A DNA stretch of 50,270 nucleotides from Anaeromicrobium sp. (lineage in GTDB: Bacteria > Bacillota > Clostridia > Peptostreptococcales > Thermotaleaceae): NCBI RefSeq assembly GCF_025210435.1, contig NZ_JAOART010000004.1, positions 1 through 50,270 of the forward strand, in the 5' to 3' direction. The notes beneath the pieces were generated by a model. The model ran no database searches. It was not told where the DNA came from and saw only the letters and a list, made by a program, of their open reading frames with translations. The position numbers and the translations under genes are program-made. Positions 36,330 to 47,354 of the stretch are shown here, in pieces; position 1 is the stretch's first letter, and each line of letters starts with the position of its first letter.

Positions 36330-37451
36330 ATGAAGAAAATAAAGGTTATGAGTATATTTGGAACTAGGCCAGAAGCCATAAAAATGGCTCCCCTAGTAAA
36401 GGAAATAGAAATGGAAGAATCTATGGAATCAATAGTTTGTGTCACAGCCCAACATAGGGAAATGTTAGATCAAGTATTAGAATTATTTTCTATAGAGCCA
36501 GACTATGATTTAAATATAATGAAACCGGGCCAAAGTTTAACTCAAATAACGGCAAGGGCATTAGAAGGTTTAGATAAGGTAATAAATGAGGCAAAACCAG
36601 ATATTATACTAGTTCATGGAGATACTACTACTACCTTAGCAGGATCCTTAGCTGCCTTTTATCATAAGGTAAAAATAGGCCATGTGGAAGCTGGTTTAAG
36701 AAGTGGTAATAAATATTCTCCTTATCCAGAGGAGATGAATAGAACTTTAGCTGGGAATTTAGCAGACATGCACTTTTGCCCAACAAAGGGAAATGAATAT
36801 AATCTTTTAAATGAAAGAATAAAGGGCAATATTTATTTAACGGGAAATACTGTCATAGATGCCTTATTTAAGGTTATTAAGGATGACTATGTATTTGAAG
36901 ATGAGAAACTTAATAATATTGACTATAAAAATAAAAAGACAATTTTACTAACTTGTCATAGGCGTGAAAATTTGGGACAACCTATGGAAAATATATTTAA
37001 TGCCATAAAAAAAGTAGTAGAAGAAATAGAAAACGTAGAGGTAATATTCCCTGTACATTTAAACCCAAAGGTGAGAGAGTTGGCTAATTTAATACTAGGA
37101 CAGGTGCCAAGGGTAAATTTAATAGAACCCCTTGATTATGAACCCTTTGCAAATTTAATTAACAAATGTGATTTAATACTCACAGATTCAGGTGGTATCC
37201 AAGAAGAAGCACCAGCCCTAGGTAAACCCGTATTAGTTCTTCGCACTGAAACGGAAAGACCAGAAGCTGTAGAGGCAGGAACGGTGAAAATGGCAGGTGT
37301 AGAAGGCCATAGGGTATATGAAATGACTAAGAAATTATTAGAGGATAATCATTCCTATAATGAAATGGCAAATGCAGTAAATCCCTATGGAGATGGAAAT
37401 GCATGTGGGAAAATAATTGAGGCGATAAAAGAATATTTTAAAAGTGAATAG
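36330..37451 (+). CDS. wecB: UDP-N-acetylglucosamine 2-epimerase (non-hydrolysing)
   Basis: The 373-residue GT-B-fold enzyme interconverts UDP-GlcNAc and UDP-ManNAc, the sugar used in wall teichoic acid linkage units and other surface glycans. Family signatures are FGTRPEAIKMAPLVKE at the start, VHGDTTTTLAGSLAAFY (~94-110), HVEAGLRSGN and DSGGIQEEAPALGKPVLVLR (~287-306). The length is normal. In Bacillus the equivalent gene (mnaA) sits between upp and the atp operon; here fermentation genes have come between. The upstream leader suggests transcription attenuation. Confidence 0.94.
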   Translation: MKKIKVMSIFGTRPEAIKMAPLVKEIEMEESMESIVCVTAQHREMLDQVLELFSIEPDYDLNIMKPGQSLTQITARALEGLDKVINEAKPDIILVHGDTTTTLAGSLAAFYHKVKIGHVEAGLRSGNKYSPYPEEMNRTLAGNLADMHFCPTKGNEYNLLNERIKGNIYLTGNTVIDALFKVIKDDYVFEDEKLNNIDYKNKKTILLTCHRRENLGQPMENIFNAIKKVVEEIENVEVIFPVHLNPKVRELANLILGQVPRVNLIEPLDYEPFANLINKCDLILTDSGGIQEEAPALGKPVLVLRTETERPEAVEAGTVKMAGVEGHRVYEMTKKLLEDNHSYNEMANAVNPYGDGNACGKIIEAIKEYFKSE

Positions 37452-37460
37452 GAGAAATTG

Positions 37461-37495
37461 GTTAAGAGTTAAAAGACTAAACTCCAAATCCAAAA
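37461..37495. repeat. Short heptamer-phased run
   Basis: GTTAAGA, GTTAAAA, GACTAAA, CTCCAAA, TCCAAAA: five heptamers in phase, a shortened version of the palindromes elsewhere. It lies just after the epimerase gene. Confidence 0.5.
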
Positions 37496-37539
37496 CTATC
37501 GAAAAAATAAAAAAATGAAAGTATGTAGGAGGAAAACAA

Positions 37540-37641
37540 ATAAAAACATGCCCTAAGGACTTTTACATGCAAATAACAAGTATTGATAGTATTAGACAAT
37601 TAGAGTACAATTTACTTAAAAAGATAGTGAGTGAAGATTAA
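37540..37641 (+). CDS. Possible 33-residue protein, apparent ATA start, coupled to DUF3870 gene
   Basis: A strong AGGAGG (37527-37532) has no normal start codon at the right distance. Seven bases later ATA opens a frame reading KTCPKDFYMQITSID and onward for 33 residues, stopping at TAA, which overlaps the next ATG as TAATG. An internal ATG at 37567 would give 24 residues but is 34 bases from the ribosome site. The DUF3870 gene has only a weak site of its own, so coupled translation from this mini-frame makes sense. An ATG-to-ATA mutation or sequencing error is possible. Function unknown. Confidence 0.4.
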   Translation: MKTCPKDFYMQITSIDSIRQLEYNLLKKIVSED

Positions 37642-37976
37642 TGGATCAGTATAGTAGTAACTCTGTATATTTCATATCCTATGCTAAATTACCAACAGAT
37701 ATATCAGCAGCTCACGTTCACAAGGTTGTAGGTTTAGGAATGATTATAAATCCAGATACCCAAATTATAGAAGATGTATCCTGCACCTTACTTACACAAG
37801 AAGCTAAGAGTTTTTTAAAGACCATATTCGTTGGATATGACCTTGAAAAGGATGGCATAGACAATCTATTAGAAAAGATTAAAAGTCGTTATCACGGCAT
37901 GGCTCAAAAGGCCCTCTGTGTTGCGGCCAAGTCCACCTATTTAAAATATTTAGAATGGAAGAAAAATTCATATTAA
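37641..37976 (+). CDS. DUF3870-family protein
   Basis: The 111-residue cytoplasmic protein matches the DUF3870 pattern: VYFISYAKLPTDISAAHVHK at the start, then VGLGMIINPDTQIIEDVSCT, and the C-terminal HGMAQKALCVAAKSTYLKYL. The family is found in amino-acid-fermenting Clostridia and related bacteria; its function is not known to me. It precedes the aminotransferase/cleavage-enzyme block in the same direction, which suggests a link to that pathway. Its start overlaps the stop of the mini-frame above by one base. Confidence 0.7.
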   Translation: MDQYSSNSVYFISYAKLPTDISAAHVHKVVGLGMIINPDTQIIEDVSCTLLTQEAKSFLKTIFVGYDLEKDGIDNLLEKIKSRYHGMAQKALCVAAKSTYLKYLEWKKNSY

Positions 37977-38024
37977 GCACTGCTTTATTTGCAAGATTAT
38001 GCTTCCACATAATTAAAAGTAAGT

Positions 38025-38085
38025 AAAATCCAGTGAAGTTGGTATAATTATCATGGTAGTTATGTCTCTTTGCTGGATTTTTTTT
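38025..38085 (+). terminator. Possible terminator or attenuator before the aminotransferase gene
   Basis: AAAATCCAG (38025-38033) pairs with CTGGATTTT (38073-38081), followed by a T run. The 39-base loop is long and contains an extended -10-like TTGGTATAAT (38038-38047). It may end the DUF3870 transcript, or belong to the promoter region of the next gene. Confidence 0.45.
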
Positions 38086-38145
38086 GTGTGCCATTAAAAT
38101 ATAAGAATATAAACAAAAAAATTAAAATAAAAAGGGGAGTTAAGT

Positions 38146-39513
38146 ATGAGTCTTAATAAGGCACCTAAAAACCATGTGTTTTACAGAAATCAAAATTGGC
38201 ATTATCCAAAGATTGTAAAAGGAGAAGGTGTTTACCTTTATGATGAAAATGGAAAGAAGTATCTAGATGGTTGTTCAGGATCAGCTGTAGCCAATATAGG
38301 ACATGGAAATAAGGAAGTGGCAGAGTATGTTAAAGAACATGTGGAAAGGATTGCATTTACACATCTTTCTAGATGGACCGTAGACTCTATTGAAAATTGT
38401 GCAGCTAAAGTGGCAGAGTGGGCACCAGGAGATTTAAATCATGTATACTTCGTATCTGGTGGTTCTGAATCTACTGAAACTGCTATAAAAATGGCCAGAC
38501 AATACTTTGTTGAAAGGGATGGAGTATCAAGTTCTAAGTGGAAAGTTATCTCTAAATGGAATTCATTCCATGGAAATACTATGGGATCCCTATCAATGAC
38601 AGGTATCACTGGAAGAAGAAAAATATATGACCCAATGCTAATTAATTTCCCTAAGATTCCACAATTTTATCACTATAGAAATCCTTGGGCATGTGAAACA
38701 CTAGAAGAAACTAGTATAAAGGCTGCTGAGGCACTAGAAGCTGAAATAGTAAGAATTGGAGCAGATAATGTGGCTGCATTTATTACAGAACCAGTGGTAG
38801 GATCGGCAGCACCAGGAGTTCATCCTACTAAGACTTATTTTGAAATGGTTAGAGCTATTTGTCATAAGTATGACGTATTATTAATAGTAGATGAGGTAAT
38901 GGCTGGATTTGGTAGAACTGGTAAGCGATTTGCTATGGAGCATTTTGGTGTGGTTCCAGATATTATAACTACTGCTAAGGGAATGAGTTGTGGATATACT
39001 CCAATGGGAGCTTGTATTTCCAGTGATAAAATATTTAATACAATAATGGTAGAAGGTTCTGGACATTTTGTTCACGGACACACTTATGCAGGAAATCCAT
39101 TATCTTGTGGAATTGCACACAAAGTAATTGAAATAATGGAAAGGGATGGATTTGTAGAAAATGCTGCTACCATGGGAGATTACCTGATGGAAAAAATACA
39201 GACCCTATACAAATATCCTATAGTAGGTGATATTAGAGGTAAGGGATTAATGATTGGTATTGAATTCGTTAAAAACCAAGATACTAAGGAACCATTTGAC
39301 CCTAAAAAGGCAGTAAAGGGCATGTTAACTAATCAGTGCTTAGAAGAAGGTTTAGTAATTTATCCTGGTGGAGGAAGTGTAGATGGAGTAAGGGGAGACC
39401 ACTGCCTAATAGCACCACCTGTTAATATAACAAAGGAAGAAGTAGATGAGTTATTCGCTTCATTTGAAGCTGGAATCAAAAGGACTTGTAAAGAATTAGG
39501 ATATGAAATATAA
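38146..39513 (+). CDS. Class III pyridoxal-phosphate aminotransferase
   Basis: The 455-residue fold-type I aminotransferase belongs to the omega/beta-amino acid transaminase class. Visible parts are the N-terminal GVYLYDENGKKYLDGCSGSA, the cofactor-binding SGGSESTETAIKMARQYF (~105-122), the DEVMAGFGRTG motif (~249-259) and the PLP lysine K278 in TTAKGMSCGYTPMG. Substrates in this class include beta-alanine, taurine, 4-aminobutyrate and beta-amino acids. The cleavage enzyme begins 14 bases after the stop, so the most sensible product is a beta-keto acid made from a beta-amino acid. The exact substrate is not determined by the sequence. ATG follows AGGGGAG. Confidence 0.88.
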   Translation: MSLNKAPKNHVFYRNQNWHYPKIVKGEGVYLYDENGKKYLDGCSGSAVANIGHGNKEVAEYVKEHVERIAFTHLSRWTVDSIENCAAKVAEWAPGDLNHVYFVSGGSESTETAIKMARQYFVERDGVSSSKWKVISKWNSFHGNTMGSLSMTGITGRRKIYDPMLINFPKIPQFYHYRNPWACETLEETSIKAAEALEAEIVRIGADNVAAFITEPVVGSAAPGVHPTKTYFEMVRAICHKYDVLLIVDEVMAGFGRTGKRFAMEHFGVVPDIITTAKGMSCGYTPMGACISSDKIFNTIMVEGSGHFVHGHTYAGNPLSCGIAHKVIEIMERDGFVENAATMGDYLMEKIQTLYKYPIVGDIRGKGLMIGIEFVKNQDTKEPFDPKKAVKGMLTNQCLEEGLVIYPGGGSVDGVRGDHCLIAPPVNITKEEVDELFASFEAGIKRTCKELGYEI

Positions 39514-39526
39514 AAGGAGGCTACCC

Positions 39527-40345
39527 ATGGAGAAATTAGTTATAACCATTGCACATACTGGAAATGTTCCTACAAAGGAATTAAATCCTCATACACCTGT
39601 TACAATAGATGAAATAGTAGAGGATATTAAAAAATGTAGAGAATTAGGTGCTGCTGTGGCCCATATCCATGTAAGGGACGAAAATGAAAAACCAACGAGT
39701 AAGAGAGAATTATTCCAAGAAGTTTTAAGAAGATTAGATGAAGATAATGTGGATATTATAAGACAAGTATCTACAGGTGCTCGTGGTGGAGAAAATACAT
39801 TTGAGTACAGAGGTCAGATGTTAGATATACCTGGAGCTGAAATGGCAAGTTTGGCTACTGGTTCTTCAAACTTCCCAACAAGTGTAAATGCCAATTCACC
39901 TGATTTAATTAAGGATTTAGCTAAAAAAATGTATGATAATAATCTTAAGCCAGAGGTTGAAGCCTTTGATATGGGTATGATTGATAATGCCAAAAGATTT
40001 ATAAAAAAGGGTATATTAAAGGCACCTGTGCATTTTAACCTAGTTATGAATGTGCCAGGGTCCATAGCTGGTACTCCAAAGAACTTGCTTCATATGGTAG
40101 AATCTCTACCAGCAGGATCCACATTCTCCGTATCTGGAATTGGTAGATGCCAAGTAGATATGATTGCCATGGCAATTATGTTAGGTGGTCATGTGAGAAC
40201 TGGTCTTGAAGATGTAATTAAATATGATAAAGATACATTAGCTTCTAATGCCATCCTAGTAGAAAGGGTTGTTAGAATTGCTAAGGAATTTGGAAGAGAA
40301 ATAGCTACTCCAGAGGAAGCAAGAGTAATATTAGGAATAAAATAA
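39527..40345 (+). CDS. Beta-keto acid cleavage enzyme (BKACE), second paralog
   Basis: This 272-residue TIM-barrel enzyme of the DUF849 family keeps the metal ligands H46 and H48 (AHIHVRD), STGARGG, the FDMGMIDNAKRF segment, and RTGLEDVIKYD with the paired acids. It condenses a beta-keto acid with acetyl-CoA to acetoacetate and a new acyl-CoA. Position 14 is valine, whereas the kce product at 16621 has glutamate there, so its substrate probably lacks the 5-amino group. The start is the ATG at 39527 behind AAAAGGAGG; an ATG at 39503 lies inside the aminotransferase. It is co-transcribed with the aminotransferase. Confidence 0.9.
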   Translation: MEKLVITIAHTGNVPTKELNPHTPVTIDEIVEDIKKCRELGAAVAHIHVRDENEKPTSKRELFQEVLRRLDEDNVDIIRQVSTGARGGENTFEYRGQMLDIPGAEMASLATGSSNFPTSVNANSPDLIKDLAKKMYDNNLKPEVEAFDMGMIDNAKRFIKKGILKAPVHFNLVMNVPGSIAGTPKNLLHMVESLPAGSTFSVSGIGRCQVDMIAMAIMLGGHVRTGLEDVIKYDKDTLASNAILVERVVRIAKEFGREIATPEEARVILGIK

Positions 40346-40346
40346 T

Positions 40347-40417
40347 AAATTATTAGTGACAGTTGGCAGGTCACAAGAAATTTATAATTTCCAGTAATCT
40401 GCCAACTAATAATTGTT
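40347..40417. repeat. Palindrome between the cleavage enzyme and CoA-transferase genes
   Basis: AGTTGGCAG (40361-40369) and CTGCCAACT (40399-40407) form the core stem, extended by AATTATTAG and CTAATAATT outside. There is no T run, so it is unlikely to be a terminator. The distance between the GTT and AAC blocks is a multiple of seven, as in the heptamer arrays. Confidence 0.55.
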
Positions 40418-40540
40418 ACCAATAATTTTGAAATAAATTTTAAAAAGGGCAATCATTTTCACATAAATGTGTTACAATATATAAGGTGGCAATACAGTTG
40501 TAATACAATTGTTAATTAATATAAAAACGGGGGTGTTTAT

Positions 40541-41188
40541 ATGAGCAAGATTACAACACTAGAAGAAGCTATGAATCAAATCAAAGATGGTATGACTATT
40601 ATGATCGGTGGATTTATGGCTTGTGGAACACCAGAAAAATTTATGGACGCTTTAGTACAAAAAGGTGTAAAAGATTTAACTATTATAGGTAATGATGGAG
40701 GATTCCCAGACAGAGGAATTGGAAAACTTGTAGTAAATAAACAAGTTAAGAAACTTATTGCATCACATGTAGGGTTAAATCCAGAAGTGGGAGTTCAAAT
40801 GAATTCTGGTGAAATAGAATGTGAATTAGTACCACAGGGAACACTAGCTGAAAGAGTACGCGCTGGTGGAAATGGTCTTGGAGGAATTTTAACTCCTACA
40901 GGAGTAGGTACTATAGTAGAAGAAGGAAAAGAAAAAATTGAAGTAGACGGTAAGGTATACTTACTAGAGAAGCCTTTAAGAGCTGATATTGCTTTAGTAG
41001 GAGCTTCAATAGCAGACAAAAAAGGTAATCTATATTTCAATAAAGCAACTAAAAACTTTAATCCACTTATGGCTACAGCTGCAGATACAGTTATAGTGGG
41101 AGCGGAGAAAGTAGTAGAAATTGGCGAAATAGATGCTTCTGACGTTATGACTCCAGCTCTATTTGTAGATTATATTGTGGAGGTGTAG
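40541..41188 (+). CDS. 3-oxoacid CoA-transferase, subunit A (AtoD-like)
   Basis: The 215-residue alpha subunit of a class I CoA-transferase begins KITTLEEAMNQIKDGMTIM and has the glycine-rich GGFMACGTPE (residues ~23-32) and NDGGFPDRGIGKLV. With subunit B it moves CoA between butyryl- or acetyl-CoA and acetoacetate. In this organism it would activate the acetoacetate released by the beta-keto acid cleavage enzymes. ATG follows CGGGGGTG. Subunit B starts three bases after its stop. Confidence 0.92.
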   Translation: MSKITTLEEAMNQIKDGMTIMIGGFMACGTPEKFMDALVQKGVKDLTIIGNDGGFPDRGIGKLVVNKQVKKLIASHVGLNPEVGVQMNSGEIECELVPQGTLAERVRAGGNGLGGILTPTGVGTIVEEGKEKIEVDGKVYLLEKPLRADIALVGASIADKKGNLYFNKATKNFNPLMATAADTVIVGAEKVVEIGEIDASDVMTPALFVDYIVEV

Positions 41189-41191
41189 AAG

Positions 41192-41842
41192 ATGAATGTT
41201 AAAGAAATTATCGCTAAGAGAGTTGCACAGGAATTACACGATGGAGATGTGGTAAACTTAGGTATTGGACTACCTACTATGGTTGCTAACTACATACCTT
41301 CTGATATGGATGTTACATTTCAATCTGAAAATGGATTTGTAGGTCTAGGACCTGCCCCAGCTGAAGAAGATGTTGATATGGATCTTGTAAATGCTGGAGG
41401 ACAGCCTGTAACAGCTGTTCCTGGAGCTGCATTTTTTGACAGTGCCATGTCATTCTCTATTATAAGGGGAGGACATGTGGATGTAACAGTTTTAGGTGCA
41501 TTACAAGTAGATGCACAAGGAAACCTAGCAAACTGGATGATTCCTGGGAAAATGGTTCCTGGAATGGGTGGTGCTATGGATTTAGTTGTAGGAGCTAAAA
41601 AGGTTATCATATCTATGACTCATACGGCTAAAGGAAAGCCTAAGATATTAAAAGAGTGTAAATTACCATTAACAGCAGCAAATCAAGTTAACATGATTAT
41701 TACAGAAATGGGAGTTATGGAAGTAACTAAAGATGGAATTGTTCTTGTTGAGATCAATCCAGAATTTTCTGTTGAAGATGTAAAAAATGCTACAGAAGCA
41801 GAATTAATAATTTCTGAAAACTTAAAGAAAATGGAAATATAA
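41192..41842 (+). CDS. 3-oxoacid CoA-transferase, subunit B (AtoA-like)
   Basis: The 216-residue beta subunit carries the catalytic glutamate in [12 protein letters not shown] (~50-61), preceded by [14 protein letters not shown]. Other marks are [15 protein letters not shown] and [18 protein letters not shown]. Length and order (A then B) are standard. It is translated with subunit A (ribosome site GGAGGTGT inside the end of A). Confidence 0.93.
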   Translation: MNVKEIIAKRVAQELHDGDVVNLGIGLPTMVANYIPSDMDVTFQSENGFVGLGPAPAEEDVDMDLVNAGGQPVTAVPGAAFFDSAMSFSIIRGGHVDVTVLGALQVDAQGNLANWMIPGKMVPGMGGAMDLVVGAKKVIISMTHTAKGKPKILKECKLPLTAANQVNMIITEMGVMEVTKDGIVLVEINPEFSVEDVKNATEAELIISENLKKMEI

Positions 41843-41850
41843 TAAAGTGA

Positions 41851-41890
41851 AAAGTCCCATACTATGTATGGGACTTTATTTATTTTGAAA
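41851..41890 (+). terminator. Terminator of the CoA-transferase genes
   Basis: AAAGTCCCATAC and GTATGGGACTTT are perfectly complementary with a 3-base loop, followed by TATTTATTTT. Confidence 0.88.
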
Positions 41891-42223
41891 GTTTGTAAAA
41901 AAAAATTGCAAAACTTTTTTTGGAAAATATATAATCATGACTAAAAAAATAATCATGATTGTTAAAAAAATATAAAACTTCTTAAAAATAATCCTAATTA
42001 ATGAATACTTATTCATGAGTTTTAAATAAATATGATCATATTAATAAATGTAGGTTTAAGCAAGTTTATACAAGGGTTTTGGAAAATGTTTTCACAAAAA
42101 TTATGAAGACTATGTATGTATCTTAATAAAAAAATAAGATATATGATTTGAAAGTTGTGATATGATATATTGCAAAGGGTAGAAAATTGTAGAAAAAATG
42201 TGAAAAATATGACAACAAAAGGA
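41891..42223. other. AT-rich gene-free region before the atp operon
   Basis: The stretch is extremely AT-rich and contains short direct repeats (AATCATGA at about 41931 and 41952) and a small hairpin (ATGAATA/TATTCAT near 42001). I see no gene, terminator or mobile element in it. Confidence 0.45.
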
Positions 42224-42254
42224 CACTTGTATATTTTTACACAAGTGCTATAAT
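42224..42254 (+). promoter_or_regulatory. Promoter of the atp operon with an overlapping dyad
   Basis: TTGTAT (42227-42232) and TATAAT (42249-42254) are 16 bases apart. CACTTGT (42224-42230) and ACAAGTG (42241-42247) form a perfect 7-base inverted repeat that covers the -35 and abuts the -10, a good position for a repressor. Confidence 0.55.
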
Positions 42255-42276
42255 TATTATTAGGGGAATGACTAAA

Positions 42277-42492
42277 ATGAAAAGAGAAATATTTAAAAAT
42301 CTTACATTGGTAAGTCAATTAGGCATAATAATGGTAGTGACCATAGGAGGATGCCTCTACATAGGTAAGTATTTAGACGGATTTATGGGAACTAGATATA
42401 TCTTCATGTTAATATTCATAATATTAGGAGTAATAAGTGCTTTTCTAAATATATACAAACTGATCATGAAAAATTTTGACGAAAAAAAATGA
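42277..42492 (+). CDS. AtpZ/AtpI-type small membrane subunit of the ATP synthase locus
   Basis: The 71-residue protein has two membrane segments (LGIIMVVTIGGCLYIGKYL and YIFMLIFIILGVISAFLN) and matches the AtpZ (AtpQ-like) proteins found before atpI in many bacteria. It is suggested to help ion supply or c-ring assembly. I prefer the ATG at 42277, nine bases after GGGGA. The ATG at 42268 almost touches that site. It is the first gene of the operon. Confidence 0.78.
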   Translation: MKREIFKNLTLVSQLGIIMVVTIGGCLYIGKYLDGFMGTRYIFMLIFIILGVISAFLNIYKLIMKNFDEKK

Positions 42493-42654
42493 CCAATATG
42501 AAAAAATTGAATCTACAAAATGAAAATTCTAAAAATTTACATCATTCGAAAAGTGAGAAAACACTATACATTCTAATTAATGCAACTAATTATTCGCGAT
42601 GCAATCAAAGTGACAGTTCATGGAAGGGAATAATTTAAGAAGGGAAGTGCAGTT

Positions 42655-43061
42655 TTGTCCTTTACAAGAGACTTGCAACTTAAGACTTATAAATATACTA
42701 TATTATCTGCATTTGTTATAGGAACAATAGCTACCATATTATTTGATAATTCAAAGCCCATAATAATGGCTTTAATATTTGGAACTATTATAGGTATCCT
42801 AAACTTTAGATTATTAGCTATGACCCTAGAGAAGGCATCCCAGATGGAGCCGAGACAAGCCCAAGTATATGTCACAAGTAGATATTTTGTTAGATATATA
42901 ATAACAGGATTAGTTTTATATGTGGCAATTAAGGCGGAGTATTTAAATGTAATTGGGGTAATAATAGGGTTAGTACTTATTAAAATAGTAATATTAAGTA
43001 CTAATCTGTTTAATGATAAAGCTTATTATATGAGGATTTTTGGCAGAAAGGAGGACAAATA

Positions 43062-43062
<1 letters not shown>
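42655..43062 (+). CDS. atpI: ATP synthase subunit I
   Basis: The 135-residue protein has four membrane segments and belongs to the AtpI family, which helps assemble the c-ring. The start is TTG at 42655, about nine bases after AAGGGA; no ATG or GTG in frame is better placed. Its TAG stop overlaps the atpB GTG by one base. A 162-base gap separates it from the preceding small gene, with nothing recognisable inside. Confidence 0.8.
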
Positions 43063-44334
<1,272 letters not shown>

Positions 44335-44345
44335 AAAAACACATG

Positions 44346-44364
44346 TTAGGGGTATAGACCCTAA
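44346..44364 (+). other. Intercistronic hairpin between the two c-subunit genes
   Basis: TTAGGG and CCCTAA flank a 7-base loop, 12 bases after the stop of the first c gene. No T run follows. It may serve as an mRNA stability or processing point that sets different amounts of the two c subunits. Confidence 0.4.
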
Positions 44365-44410
44365 AGACTAAATCAAAAACAAAGAGATGAATATGTTTTT
44401 TCAATAATGA

Positions 44411-44692
<282 letters not shown>

Positions 44693-44736
44693 TTCACAAA
44701 AATGGATTAGCTTAAAATGAAGGGAGGCAGCAATAT

Positions 44737-45249
44737 ATGGTTATGAAAGCTGGATTAGTCGAACTTAGTTGGACTGCCGCTTTTCAAGTGGTGAACTTTT
44801 TGATTCTATTCTGGGTTATGAAGAAATTATTATTTAAGCCAGTTTCTGAATTTATGAATAATAGAACAAACGAAATAGAATCGAGTATAAAGAAAGCGGA
44901 AGATAAAAACAGACAAGCTGAGGAACTTTTAAGTGATTATAAGAATAAACTTTCTAATGTGCAAGAAGAAGGTAGACAAATTATAAGGGAAAAAACTAAA
45001 GTTGCTCAAGTTAAGTATGATGAAATTGTAAAGGAAGCGCAAGTTGAGGCTAGAAGAAGAATGGATAAAGCTGAAGTTGAAATCGAAAGGGAAAAGCAAA
45101 AGGCTACAGCTGAGATTAAGGATTCTATTTCTTCATTAGTTGTTGCGGCTACTTCTAAAGTTTTAAATAAGGAACTTAATGAAAATACTCATAAAGAATT
45201 GATAGAGAATTTTATTGATGAGGTAGGGGATAGCTCATGGCAGAATTAG
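44737..45249 (+). CDS. atpF: ATP synthase F0 subunit b
   Basis: The 170-residue peripheral stalk subunit has one N-terminal membrane helix (AAFQVVNFLILFWVMKKLLF) followed by a long charged helix (about residues 45-140) that forms the stalk dimer. The length is normal, and only one b gene is present. ATG at 44737 behind GGGAGGC. Its end overlaps atpH by 13 bases. Confidence 0.94.
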   Translation: MVMKAGLVELSWTAAFQVVNFLILFWVMKKLLFKPVSEFMNNRTNEIESSIKKAEDKNRQAEELLSDYKNKLSNVQEEGRQIIREKTKVAQVKYDEIVKEAQVEARRRMDKAEVEIEREKQKATAEIKDSISSLVVAATSKVLNKELNENTHKELIENFIDEVGDSSWQN

Positions 45250-45779
45250 TAGCAAAAACCTATGCTCAGGCCCTTTATGATGTAGGACTTGAAGGTAAAA
45301 GTATAGACAAATTTTTAGAAGAGTTAAATTTTATTAGAAAATCATTTGATGAAAATGAAGATCTTTTTAGATTATACAAAACTCCTAAGATAAACAAGGA
45401 AGAAAAAAAGGTAATAACTGATAATATTTTCAAAGGTAATGTAAGTGAAGAAATAGTTAATTTTATTAAGGTATTATTAGATAAAAGAAGAATAAATAAG
45501 TTCTATGATATAGTAAAAGCCTATGAGAAAATGGCAAATGAATATTATGGAATTGTAGATGGTCTTGTGGATAGTGCCATCAAGTTAGATAATGACACAT
45601 TAAAGAAATTAGAAGAAAAATTATCTATTGTAACAAATAAAAAGGTTAAGTTGGAAAATAATGTGGATCCATCCATAATGGGTGGAATACGTGTGAGAGT
45701 AGGAGACAAGGTATTTGATGATACTATTAAGAATCGTTTAGATAACCTAGCTGAAGAACTTGCACAAATAATAGTATAA
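45237..45779 (+). CDS. atpH: ATP synthase F1 subunit delta
   Basis: The 180-residue protein connects the b stalk to the top of F1. It has the family start KTYAQALYDVGLEG and the C-terminal block KVKLENNVDPSIMGGIRVRV, where GG(I/L)xxxxG is conserved. Overlap with atpF suggests coupled translation. Confidence 0.94.
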   Translation: MAELVAKTYAQALYDVGLEGKSIDKFLEELNFIRKSFDENEDLFRLYKTPKINKEEKKVITDNIFKGNVSEEIVNFIKVLLDKRRINKFYDIVKAYEKMANEYYGIVDGLVDSAIKLDNDTLKKLEEKLSIVTNKKVKLENNVDPSIMGGIRVRVGDKVFDDTIKNRLDNLAEELAQIIV

Positions 45780-45793
45780 GCTGATAGGGGTGA

Positions 45794-47314
<1,521 letters not shown>

Positions 47315-47354
47315 ATAATAGTATGTAAAACCCTGTAGAGCTGGAGGTGAGAAG

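Noticed and set aside
37548-37556. ATG-CCC-TAA minimal frame as a stalling leader peptide
   Set aside because: It lies 15 bases from the ribosome site, too far for efficient use. The ATA at 37540 has the right spacing and opens a longer, coupled frame.
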